From NCBI GenBank assembly GCA_023511875.1, contig JAIMAQ010000002.1:248001-312000 (forward strand): a DNA stretch of 64,000 bases, read 5' to 3'. Position numbers and translations under genes: made by a program. The stretch is from Thermoflavifilum sp. Lineage in GTDB: Bacteria > Bacteroidota > Bacteroidia > Chitinophagales > Chitinophagaceae. The notes under the pieces are model-generated. The model had not been told where the DNA came from. It worked only from the letters and a program-made list of their open reading frames with translations, and did no database searches. Of this stretch, positions 10,301-18,229 are shown in pieces; the first letter of the stretch is position 1; the number at the start of each line of letters is the position of its first letter.

Positions 10301-10581
10301 CTGCTTTTGCGCCACAGTCATGGGCTGTAGAAGATGGCTCTTTCCTGCGGATCAACAACATTACCTTGGGGTATACCCTGCCCGAGCGACTCACCAAAAA
10401 GATATTGATACAAAAATTGCGGGCTTATGTGACTGTTAACAATATTGCTGTCATTACGCCATATTCTGGTTATGATCCAGAAGTAAACACACGGCGCAGT
10501 ACACCCATGACGCCAGGAGTCGACTTTTCGGCCTATCCGCGAAGCAAAGCTTATATTTTTGGTTTGAACGTAAGTTTTTAA
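7354..10581 (+). CDS. SusC/RagA-family TonB-linked outer membrane transporter
   Basis: 1075 residues, first gene of the pectin locus. It has a signal peptide (MKKWILLWVC to GWTQ), a carboxypeptidase-like beta domain (about 24-95), the SusC signature VVVGYGSVNRRDLTASVSSV, a plug domain holding PLYVVDGV and DASATAIYGARGANGVVIITT, and a long barrel ending in FGLNVSF with a terminal aromatic residue. In this family it imports oligosaccharides across the outer membrane with its SusD partner, which follows after 26 bases. The cargo is inferred to be oligogalacturonides from the downstream enzymes. No clear TAnnTTTG promoter was found in the 222 bases ahead of it. Confidence 0.97.
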   Translation: MKKWILLWVCTLGTLVGWTQTIHLQGSVTDKTSGQPLAGVTVRLQHSSIGTMTDEQGNFSLEVPTAAQYSLSFSFVGYQTQTLTTTGKARLQVQLSPAQQLLNQVVVVGYGSVNRRDLTASVSSVTAAQLKDIPINSAAEALAGRLAGVQVTGSEGSPDAQVMIRVRGGGSITQDNSPLYVVDGVIMDNALSTLSPQDIESIDVLKDASATAIYGARGANGVVIITTKSGKIGRTTVSYNGLIGVQKLEKELKVFDPYDYVLYQYEWAQGSQQNLNNFYKTFGNWSDIVQYKQAPFVDWQDQVFGRPALMQTHNVDINGGSEKTQVNLSLTDNETQAIMEGSDFNRKLINFRLNHQATNYLKLGFNVRFDNQTIDGAGTSNPGSSATNFLRQAIRYPPFLAPGTSLDYYDASLADNTNANGLYLVNPLLLIKAQYKRQYRTVLGLSGYADLRITRFLSFRTTIGYTYDLQNTNQYDDSLSYNSRLNGNAMPIATINRNNYLTFDNSNVLTFSNNGFKGSFHQNNHIQLIVGQETFETRNNSLGIVQKYFPNGTTAQKALGNLSLASPPIGFQEPSPTSSKDIQRILSFFSRVMYNYKDKYLATASIRADGSSVFAPGRQWGYFPAASLAWRISREPFMQGLQPIISDMKLRLSYGEAGNNRISSFLFLTQFSTNNNYYGLQDQLTTAYGPLALANPYLKWESTLSRDVGLDVSLFNSRVQLSADYYRNKTKDLLVNVRIPQTSGYTTQIQNVGSTSNNGFELQLNSFILQSKDFSWSASFNISFNQNKVLSLGNQSFFTVNSGWAGSNNPDDYIVEVGKPVGSMYGFVNDGYYTLDDFNYDKTTGTYTLKPGVVDNSSITGTPPQPGTIKFKDLNGDGKITTVSDETIIGNANPKFFGGLNQQFVYKNFDLSVFVNFQYGNKIFNANKLEFASGYTPYANLLAIMKDRWRIVDDQGNLVTDPDQLAALNKNAKIWQPVKSAYAAFAPQSWAVEDGSFLRINNITLGYTLPERLTKKILIQKLRAYVTVNNIAVITPYSGYDPEVNTRRSTPMTPGVDFSAYPRSKAYIFGLNVSF

Positions 10582-10607
10582 TTCTTGGTTTTAAAAAGCA
10601 TTCGACA

Positions 10608-12383
10608 ATGAAAGCGTATTCACATATATTCCAACTTGCGGGCTTAGTTATCATGGCGTTTTCACTCAATGCCTGCAAACATTATCTGGATCTACAGCCC
10701 GTTTCTTCCTTTGGTCCAGAAACTGTGTTTGGTACGGTTGAAAACGCTCGTATGGCTGTATTAGGCGTATATCAAGAACTTGCGGGTGATCAGGGATACG
10801 GTATACGCATTAGCATGTATTTTCCGTATGACGATGATACATATATGGGTGCTAGTGGTGATGGAGATGGTGATCGAAGAGATATTGCTCGGTATAACCT
10901 TACTCCAGGTAACCTCCAGATCGAACGTCCATTTGAACAATTGTATGCGGGTATCGAAAGAGCAAATCAGTGTATCAAATATATACCGCAAATGAGCTTG
11001 TATACTAATGGCACACCTCAACAACAAGCCGAACTTAGGCGTTTGTATGGTGAAGCACTTACCTTAAGAGCACAGTTTTATTTTCAACTCATCTTAAATT
11101 GGGGAGATGTGCCCGCTCATTGGGTGCCATCTGCAGATGTAAAAGATTTATTTGAAACGAAAACCGATCGCGATAGTATCTACGATCATTTGCTCAACGA
11201 TTTACAGCTAGCCGAAACCTTAGTGCCCTGGAGATCGGGTATCGGCGCTCTTGGAGATCCTAATGATGAGCGAATTACCAAAGGCGCTGTTAAAGGATTA
11301 CGTGCACGTATAGCCCTATTTGCTGGGGGCTATTCGCTTCGCCAAGATGGAAACATGAGGAGAAGAAGCGATTATCTCAAGTATTATGAAATTGCCGATA
11401 CGGAATGCCTGGCCATTATAAATTCTGGCGAACATAGCCTGGATCCGAGTTTTCAAGATCTCTGGCAAAATCAAATAGATGCACATCGAATAGATCCTTA
11501 TGGTGAAGTCATGTTTCAAGTGGCTATGAGTGGAGGCACGGGTGCTACTGATAGCAAATTGGGTTACTATAATGGCCCTAGATTAGGTGGCAAAGGTAAT
11601 TCCAGTGTGTATCCGTTGCCTACTTATTTTTATTCATTTGATTCGCTCGACAGTCGTCGAGATGTTACGATTGCACCTTATTGGCTGAATGCCGACTATA
11701 CGATTCAAGCACAATCGATCAGTACGCTTTGCGATGGTAAGTTTCGGCGCGATTGGATTAGCAATCCCAGCTTTGGTCCATCAAGTAATGCCCAATATTT
11801 TGGCATCAATTGGCCTATACTTCGCTATGCTGATGTTTTGCTCATGTTTGCCGAAGCTGAAAACGAGATTCACAATGGCCCTACGGCAGCAGCCATCAAT
11901 GCTTATTTACAGGTGCGTAGTAGAGCTTTTGCCAATAATCCCCAGGATATAGGAACGCCGCCTACCGATAAGCAAGGTTTTTTCAATGCTATTGTAAACG
12001 AGCGTGCTTGGGAATTTGGTGGGGAAGGTATTCGCAAATATGACTTGATTCGCTGGAATTTGTTGGGCACCATGTTGAACAATACCAAAGCAGCGTTGCA
12101 GGCAATGGCCAATCAGCAACCTCCTTACAACAACCTGCCCAACAAAATGTATTATAAGCTGAATTCTACTACCCTCATCTGGGGCAACTCGTTTTATCAA
12201 CCTGCACCAACCACTACGCCTTCGGGATATGGAAGCGTGAACTGGGTAAGCTCCACCATGCTAACTTCCAACAGCTTAAATAAATATGCAGAAGGATTTA
12301 CACCAGGTAAAACGGAACTATTCCCCTTCCCGCAGGCAGTAATCAGCGCTAATCCCAATCTGGTACAAAATCCGGGCTATTGA
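10608..12383 (+). CDS. SusD/RagB-family glycan-binding lipoprotein
   Basis: 591 residues with a lipoprotein signal peptide (lipobox SLNAC, lipidated Cys23). After it come the SusD N-terminal TPR-like region with LDLQPVSSF and the C-terminal RagB/SusD segment, where ADVLLMFAEAEN and the segment INAYLQVRSR are typical of the family. It caps the SusC barrel at the cell surface and binds the glycan. Its genetic pairing with the preceding susC is the usual hallmark of a polysaccharide utilisation locus. It should bind pectin fragments, judged from the lyase and esterases downstream. Confidence 0.96.
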   Translation: MKAYSHIFQLAGLVIMAFSLNACKHYLDLQPVSSFGPETVFGTVENARMAVLGVYQELAGDQGYGIRISMYFPYDDDTYMGASGDGDGDRRDIARYNLTPGNLQIERPFEQLYAGIERANQCIKYIPQMSLYTNGTPQQQAELRRLYGEALTLRAQFYFQLILNWGDVPAHWVPSADVKDLFETKTDRDSIYDHLLNDLQLAETLVPWRSGIGALGDPNDERITKGAVKGLRARIALFAGGYSLRQDGNMRRRSDYLKYYEIADTECLAIINSGEHSLDPSFQDLWQNQIDAHRIDPYGEVMFQVAMSGGTGATDSKLGYYNGPRLGGKGNSSVYPLPTYFYSFDSLDSRRDVTIAPYWLNADYTIQAQSISTLCDGKFRRDWISNPSFGPSSNAQYFGINWPILRYADVLLMFAEAENEIHNGPTAAAINAYLQVRSRAFANNPQDIGTPPTDKQGFFNAIVNERAWEFGGEGIRKYDLIRWNLLGTMLNNTKAALQAMANQQPPYNNLPNKMYYKLNSTTLIWGNSFYQPAPTTTPSGYGSVNWVSSTMLTSNSLNKYAEGFTPGKTELFPFPQAVISANPNLVQNPGY

Positions 12384-12422
12384 TTTAAATAAACATGATT
12401 ATGAAATTATAAATCATCTGCT

Positions 12423-14000
12423 ATGCGTAAACAGATTTTTTCGATATATGGAATTTATGTAGGGCTCTTATTCGCGGCTTTATGGATGAATGCCTGTGAA
12501 AAAAAGCCGGTCAACTATTTTTATCCAAGCCGCATCTTCTCTCCTACATCTGTCAGCATCTTAGCATATGATACTGTGGTAAACATCTCATGGCCTGCAT
12601 CGTTATACACAAATACCTTCCATGTAAGTTATACGGTGCAGATTGGTAGAGACTCTACTTTTCAGTCGGGTGCCGATTTTACTCTTGTGGCCGACACTAA
12701 TTTTATCGTGGTTACCGATGATACTTTGGCCGATCGAGTTAAATATTTCGTTCGGATTCGTGCCAATGCAGCCGCTGGAGCAGATTCATCTAATTGGGTG
12801 TATGCCACTAGCTCATTCACGTTAAGCGGTGTACAAATATTTGGAACATTGTTGAACTCAGATATTTTAGACAATGCGGTTAGACTTAATTGGAAACCCA
12901 CGCCCGGTGTGAACCTTATTGTGCTTACCGATGCCATTGGTGATACCATGCATGTAAACGTAAGCAGTACTGATAATGCCAATGGCATGATCATCATTAC
13001 TGGTTTGAAACCCGCTACTACCTACACTGCTCAAATTTATGCTGGTACGAAAAGTAAAGGCATAATTAGCTTTACTACCAAAGCTTCATTGAGTGGGAAT
13101 ATCATTGATTTGCGCAGTATTACGGGTAGACCAACCGTATTGTATGATACCTTACCACAAATTCCTTCAGGCAGTATTGTGCTATTAGCTCGCGGACAAA
13201 CCTATACTATTCCATCGAGCTATACATTTGATCGAACAGTAACTATTATGAGTGGTATGGGTTTCAGTACACCTGCAGTTTTGCTGTTGAGCAGTAACTT
13301 TGATGCAACAGGCAATATCGATTCGTTGCGATTTTCCGATTTAACCATTGCTACAAATGGTGCTCAATATTTTATGAATGTGGGCAATAAGGCAACTATT
13401 GCTACGTTGAGTGTAGTCAATTGTACCACACAAGGGGTATTTACCAATTCATTTATCCGTTTGAAAGCCGCTAATGATACGATCCGAAAACTTTATGTAA
13501 ATAATTGCATTCTGGATAGCATTGGTATTCAGTCGAAATATGCCGTATTTTATGCCAATGCCAGCTCGAGTGCCGTAATCAATCAAATTGAAATTCACAA
13601 TAGCACATTTTATAATTTCTATTATTTCATTCGTCAAGACAATGTCAATGCTTCTTCTTGCATGATCGATCATTGTACATTCAATGCATTTGTCAATCAA
13701 GGAGGTTATTTCATCAATTACACGTATTTCCCATCTACCTTTATTTTATCGAATTGCATTTTCGGTAGCACGTTGGATCCCACCAGTTCCAATTGGATTA
13801 AATCTACACCTAATTTAACGGTAACCAATTGTTTCTACACGACCGATTGTGTATTTAGTTCCAATAGTATTTATGGTGCAACGGCATACAATGGATCTTC
13901 TACAGCTTTATTTCGTTCGCCAGCTACGGGTGATTTCACACTTATGGATGCCAGTTTTGCATCAGGCTATAAAGCGGGCGATCCACGTTGGTTACCTTAA
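12423..14000 (+). CDS. Surface lipoprotein with Fn3-like and DUF4957/DUF5123-type domains
   Basis: 525 residues with a lipobox ending at Cys25 (WMNAC). Residues about 40-130 and 145-220 look like two fibronectin type III-like domains. The C-terminal 300 residues form a right-handed beta-helix type segment rich in Asn, Ser and Thr, with repeats such as NCTTQGVF, NNCILDS, HNSTFYNF and HCTFNAF. This arrangement is that of the DUF4957/DUF5123 proteins found beside pectin lyases in Bacteroidota. It most likely binds the polymer at the surface, in the position usually held by SusE-like proteins. No catalytic residues are assigned. It lies 39 bases after susD and 17 bases before the lyase. Confidence 0.82.
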   Translation: MRKQIFSIYGIYVGLLFAALWMNACEKKPVNYFYPSRIFSPTSVSILAYDTVVNISWPASLYTNTFHVSYTVQIGRDSTFQSGADFTLVADTNFIVVTDDTLADRVKYFVRIRANAAAGADSSNWVYATSSFTLSGVQIFGTLLNSDILDNAVRLNWKPTPGVNLIVLTDAIGDTMHVNVSSTDNANGMIIITGLKPATTYTAQIYAGTKSKGIISFTTKASLSGNIIDLRSITGRPTVLYDTLPQIPSGSIVLLARGQTYTIPSSYTFDRTVTIMSGMGFSTPAVLLLSSNFDATGNIDSLRFSDLTIATNGAQYFMNVGNKATIATLSVVNCTTQGVFTNSFIRLKAANDTIRKLYVNNCILDSIGIQSKYAVFYANASSSAVINQIEIHNSTFYNFYYFIRQDNVNASSCMIDHCTFNAFVNQGGYFINYTYFPSTFILSNCIFGSTLDPTSSNWIKSTPNLTVTNCFYTTDCVFSSNSIYGATAYNGSSTALFRSPATGDFTLMDASFASGYKAGDPRWLP

Positions 14001-14017
14001 GAACGAAATGATGGTAT

Positions 14018-15532
14018 ATGTATAAATGGATGCAGGCTACAACTGCACTTTGGGCAAGTATGATGATCTGGATGGTAGGAGGATGTCAAAAAGCAACACC
14101 TTCCCAGACTTCAGCATCGAACCCTCCGCTAATTGGTGAACCTTATTTGGCATTTCCTGGTGCAGAGGGGGGAGGTCGACTGGCTTGGGGAGGGCGTGGG
14201 GGCGATGTGTATGAAGTGACTAATCTCAACGATAGTGGGCCAGGTAGCTTGCGTGATGCCGTGAGTGCTGGACATCGAACGATTGTATTTCGGGTTTCTG
14301 GAATTATTTACCTGAAAAGCCCGCTGAAGATTACACATGATAGTATTACAATAGCTGGGCAAACAGCGCCTGGAGCGGGTATCTGTATTGCAGGTTATAC
14401 CGTTTCCTTGCAAGCCAATCATCTCATTATTCGATACCTGCGCTGTCGATTAGGAGATATCGATAAATATCCCGATGATGCTATGCATGCCAATGGCGGT
14501 GGATATCATGATATCATAGTAGACCATTGTTCATTGAGTTGGTCTATTGATGAAGCCGGAAGTTTTTATGATATCAAAAACTTTACTTTACAATGGTGTA
14601 TTTTAAGTGAAAGTTTATATCATTCTTATCATCCTAAAGGCGATCATGGGTATGGAGGCATTTGGGGTGGGTATATGGCTAGCTTTCATCATAATTTATT
14701 AGCCGATCATACTAGTCGTAACCCTCGTTTTAATGGCAGTCGCTATACGGGTAATCCCGATGCTGAAGTAGTAGATTTTCGTAACAATGTAATTTACAAT
14801 TGGGGCAATATTAATTCTGCTTATGGAGGAGAAGGAGGTCATTACAATATTGTGAATAATTATTACAAACCAGGCCCTGCTACCCCGGGTAATCTTATGA
14901 TGAGCAGCAATAAAAATTTGCGCAACCGTATTTTGCAATACACCAGTTATTATTATGCATCAGATGCAGCAGTTTATCCCGATACGTTGTGGGGCGGAAA
15001 GTTTTATATTAATGGTAATATTGTAGAGGGTTATCCGGATGTAACAGCCGATAATTGGGGTAAAGGTGTACAACCCGATGGATATTATCGTGCAACACAA
15101 CTTATTCAGGAGGCGCGTAGCGACACGCCTTTTGCATATGCACCTGTACGCACCCAATCGGCTGAAGACGCATATCACTCAGTACTCGATAGTGCAGGAG
15201 CTATTTTACCAAAACGCGATGCTATTGATACCCGTATTGTGGAAGAAGCGCGAACGGGTACGGCACACTATGAAGGTGCGGCCTATGCTCAAATTCAAGC
15301 CACAGGCATTAGCCATCCCTCAGGCATTATCGATTCTCAACAAGATGTAGGCGGCTATCCCGATTATCCATCGGGTACTCCGCCAGTAGATAGTGATCAT
15401 GATGGGATGCCTGATGATTGGGAATTACAGCATGGCTTAAATCCGCACGATCCATCTGATCGGAACTGGTATACGCTCGATAAACATTATACCAATCTAG
15501 AAGTATATTTAAATAGCCTCACAGGTATGTAA
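14018..15532 (+). CDS. Pectate lyase, polysaccharide lyase family 1
   Basis: 504 residues, lipoprotein (lipobox VGGC, Cys23). It starts with the family segment AFPGAEGGGRLAWGGRGGDV. The parallel beta-helix holds DHCSLSWSIDE (the DH motif, Asp169-His170) with calcium-ligand-type acids nearby, and RNPRF (Arg234-Arg237), the region of the catalytic arginine. It would cleave de-esterified homogalacturonan by beta-elimination. The end carries a calcium-binding thrombospondin-3-like stretch (DSDHDGMPDDWELQHGLNP). The lipid anchor suggests attachment to the outer membrane. It acts after the two methylesterases encoded downstream. Confidence 0.94.
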   Translation: MYKWMQATTALWASMMIWMVGGCQKATPSQTSASNPPLIGEPYLAFPGAEGGGRLAWGGRGGDVYEVTNLNDSGPGSLRDAVSAGHRTIVFRVSGIIYLKSPLKITHDSITIAGQTAPGAGICIAGYTVSLQANHLIIRYLRCRLGDIDKYPDDAMHANGGGYHDIIVDHCSLSWSIDEAGSFYDIKNFTLQWCILSESLYHSYHPKGDHGYGGIWGGYMASFHHNLLADHTSRNPRFNGSRYTGNPDAEVVDFRNNVIYNWGNINSAYGGEGGHYNIVNNYYKPGPATPGNLMMSSNKNLRNRILQYTSYYYASDAAVYPDTLWGGKFYINGNIVEGYPDVTADNWGKGVQPDGYYRATQLIQEARSDTPFAYAPVRTQSAEDAYHSVLDSAGAILPKRDAIDTRIVEEARTGTAHYEGAAYAQIQATGISHPSGIIDSQQDVGGYPDYPSGTPPVDSDHDGMPDDWELQHGLNPHDPSDRNWYTLDKHYTNLEVYLNSLTGM

Positions 15533-15549
15533 TCATTGCATAAATACAG

Positions 15550-16212
15550 ATGATACTACGCGCAACATATATTGCCTTATTGATATTGATGACGAGTTAT
15601 TTGTCTCAGCAAAGTGTTGTACAGGTCGTGTGTTTTGGGGATTCCATTACTCATGGTGCCGAAGTAGATGGGCATAGCTGGGTGTGGGTGTTACAACAGC
15701 AGTATGGTAATGATCATTTACAGTTTATCAATGCAGGACGTAATGGCCGCAAAACTAGTGATCGAGAAGAATTGTTGCCTGTATTGCATCAGTATCCGAA
15801 AGCCGAATACTATTTGATTTTTTTAGGAGTAAATGATTTGAAAAACGCCACATCTGCACAAATAGATAGCTGTATAGTAAATATGCGTTGGATGGTTATT
15901 CATATTCGTGAAGTAGATCCACAAGCAAAAATTGTTATTATTTCTCCCTGTAACATTAACCTACACACCATGTCGGCACTCAATCGACAAAAACAATATA
16001 ATACGCGTACTCAACAAGCATTAATTGAACTAGAGAAAAAATATCGAAAGCTTTCTCGAGAAATGCATACAGGTTTTATTTCTTTGTTGCATGTAGTATC
16101 TCCTGAAAATTATGCAGATGGCTTACATCCTAATCTGGCCGGCCAGCAACAAATTGCCGATGCCCTATGGAAATATTTAACCAAGCATTTTCCCAAAACC
16201 TTTCATTCATGA
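15550..16212 (+). CDS. SGNH/GDSL-family esterase, likely pectin or rhamnogalacturonan acetylesterase
   Basis: 220 residues with an N-terminal export signal. All four SGNH blocks are present: GDSIT (nucleophile Ser32), Gly63 in INAGRNG, Asn95 in LGVND, and Asp190 with His193 in YADGLHP. The family hydrolyses acyl esters; here the setting within a pectin locus points to removal of acetyl groups from galacturonic acid or rhamnogalacturonan. That specificity is inference. Its stop overlaps the next start as ATGA, showing tight translational coupling with the first pectin methylesterase. Confidence 0.88.
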   Translation: MILRATYIALLILMTSYLSQQSVVQVVCFGDSITHGAEVDGHSWVWVLQQQYGNDHLQFINAGRNGRKTSDREELLPVLHQYPKAEYYLIFLGVNDLKNATSAQIDSCIVNMRWMVIHIREVDPQAKIVIISPCNINLHTMSALNRQKQYNTRTQQALIELEKKYRKLSREMHTGFISLLHVVSPENYADGLHPNLAGQQQIADALWKYLTKHFPKTFHS

Positions 16213-17210
16213 AGCTATGTGTATTTATTTTATGGATAATTTCGTATGTACACATAAGTTGTAACAAAGCTCATCATGCTTCTTCTGATTATGGTATTAT
16301 TCCCAACATTCGCCACACAATCATTGTAGCCAAAGATGGTACAGGCGATTTTACCACCATACAAGATGCCATAAATGCTGTTCCCGATTCTGCACATGAT
16401 ACCACATATGTGTATATCAAGAATGGGGTATATCGAGAAAAAATTGTAATTCCGGCTAGCAAAAGATTTTTAAAATTTATAGGTGAAAATGTTGATAGCG
16501 TGATTTGGGTATATGGCGATTATGCGGGTAAAACAGATAGTGCTGGTAATCCTTTAGGCACTTCTGGTTCGGCCAGTGTATACATTTACGCAAGTGATGT
16601 AGTGGCTGAAAACATTACTTTTCAAAATGATGCCGGGCCGGTAGGGCAGGCCGTAGCAGCCTATGTATCGGGCGATCGGGTATATTTTTATCATTGCAAG
16701 TTTCTGGGTTTTCAAGATACATTGTATACCGGTAATCCAGGATTAAGTTATAGTCGGCAATACTATCGAGATTGTGATATTGAAGGCACTACCGATTTTA
16801 TTTTTGGTTCTGCCACAGCTGTGTTTGATCGTTGTGTGATTTATTGCAAAGATGGAGGGCATTACGTTACGGCTGCTTCTACGCCGCAAAATAGCCCGTA
16901 TGGATATGTTTTCTTGCGTTGTAAAATCATCGGCAACGCAGCCCCTCAATCGTTTTATTTAGGTCGTCCATGGCGCCCCTATGCTCGCGTAGTGTATCTC
17001 TATTGTTGGCTAGGTGATATGATTAAGCCAGAAGGATGGAGCAATTGGCAGGGTACCGACAATGATCAAACAGCTTATTATGCCGAATATCAAAATTCGG
17101 GTCCAGGATATCAGCCTCAGCAAAGGGTTCCCTGGTCGCATCAACTAACAGATGAGGAAGCTGCGCGTTATACTCTTTCTAACATTTTCGGTGATTGGCA
17201 TTCTCAATAA
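16209..17210 (+). CDS. Pectin methylesterase (CE8), lipoprotein copy
   Basis: 333 residues from the ATG at 16209, which overlaps the esterase stop by 4 bases and gives a lipobox (HISC, Cys18); a longer frame from 16167 would hide this. It removes methyl groups from homogalacturonan, releasing methanol. The CE8 active site is complete: GPVGQAVA, Asp170 in GFQDTLY, Asp196 in DFIFGSA, and Arg253 in LGRPW. The fold is a right-handed beta-helix. A paralogue follows 17 bases later. This copy is predicted to be lipid-anchored while the next has a cleavable signal, so the two may act in different places. Confidence 0.95.
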   Translation: MKLCVFILWIISYVHISCNKAHHASSDYGIIPNIRHTIIVAKDGTGDFTTIQDAINAVPDSAHDTTYVYIKNGVYREKIVIPASKRFLKFIGENVDSVIWVYGDYAGKTDSAGNPLGTSGSASVYIYASDVVAENITFQNDAGPVGQAVAAYVSGDRVYFYHCKFLGFQDTLYTGNPGLSYSRQYYRDCDIEGTTDFIFGSATAVFDRCVIYCKDGGHYVTAASTPQNSPYGYVFLRCKIIGNAAPQSFYLGRPWRPYARVVYLYCWLGDMIKPEGWSNWQGTDNDQTAYYAEYQNSGPGYQPQQRVPWSHQLTDEEAARYTLSNIFGDWHSQ

Positions 17211-17227
17211 GATTCAATGATTATGTT

Positions 17228-18214
17228 ATGAAGCCAATAGGTTTCTTGCTCGAAATATTGTTTTGTATCTATGGGATGAAGCTTTATGCAACCGCACAAA
17301 CAGTGTTGAAAAATTATGATTATGTGGTGGCTCCTGATGGCAGCGGAGATTTCACGTCTATACAATCGGCTATAGAAGCTTGCCCGTCATTTCCTGATAA
17401 ACAAATACGCATATTTGTTAAAAAAGGAATTTATCACGAAAAATTGTTGATACCGGCTTGGAATCCTCATATTTCTTTAATCGGTGAAGATGCAGATAGT
17501 ACCATCATTACTTATGATGATTATTTTGGTAAAATCAACAAAGGTCGAAACAGTACTTTTTATACGCCCACTTTATCTGTTCAAGGAAATGATTTTTATG
17601 CAGAAAACATCACGATTAAAAATACTGCAGGCCCTGTAGGCCAGGCTATTGCGTTGGCAGTTGAGGCAGATCGTTGCACTTTTGTGCATGTTAAAATCAT
17701 CGGCCACCAAGATGCATTATATGTAGCTGGTGAACAAGCCAGGCAATATTTTCGTGATTGTACCATTGAGGGCACCACCGATTTTATTTTTGGTTCTGCC
17801 ACGGCTGTATTTGATAATTGCAACCTCATTTGCAAGGCCAATTCTTATATCACGGCTGCTTCTACACCGCAATATGTAGCTTACGGCTTGGTATTTATGC
17901 ATTGTACCATTAAAGCTTTGCCCCAGGTACATCGGGTTTATCTCGGTAGGCCTTGGCGAAAATATGCGAAAACTGTTTTTCTAAACTGTGAAATGGGAAG
18001 TTTTATTGATCCCGCTGGATGGGACAACTGGCGTAATCCGCAGAACGAACAAACGGTTTTTTATGCTGAATATCATTCTACTGGAGCAGGTGCCCGTCTG
18101 GCTGCTCGCGTAGCTTGGGCCAAACAGCTCAATGATCGGCAAGCTCAGCAATATACGTTGGCTCGCATATTTACTACTCAGTCGAGTAGTTGGCTACCAA
18201 TTGAAGCACCATAA
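17228..18214 (+). CDS. Pectin methylesterase (CE8), secreted copy
   Basis: 328 residues from the ATG at 17228; the longer frame from 17195 overlaps the previous gene and breaks the signal peptide. The leader MKPIGFLL to ATAQT looks like a cleavable Sec signal with no lipobox cysteine. Active-site residues are present: GPVGQAIA, Asp162 in GHQDALY, Asp185 in DFIFGSA, and Arg241 in LGRPW. It is clearly a paralogue of the preceding CE8 enzyme (shared GTTDFIFGSATAVFD), but has diverged in the loops, so it probably arose by an old duplication. Likely product location is the periplasm. Confidence 0.95.
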   Translation: MKPIGFLLEILFCIYGMKLYATAQTVLKNYDYVVAPDGSGDFTSIQSAIEACPSFPDKQIRIFVKKGIYHEKLLIPAWNPHISLIGEDADSTIITYDDYFGKINKGRNSTFYTPTLSVQGNDFYAENITIKNTAGPVGQAIALAVEADRCTFVHVKIIGHQDALYVAGEQARQYFRDCTIEGTTDFIFGSATAVFDNCNLICKANSYITAASTPQYVAYGLVFMHCTIKALPQVHRVYLGRPWRKYAKTVFLNCEMGSFIDPAGWDNWRNPQNEQTVFYAEYHSTGAGARLAARVAWAKQLNDRQAQQYTLARIFTTQSSSWLPIEAP

Positions 18215-18229
18215 ACAAGAACATCATCC

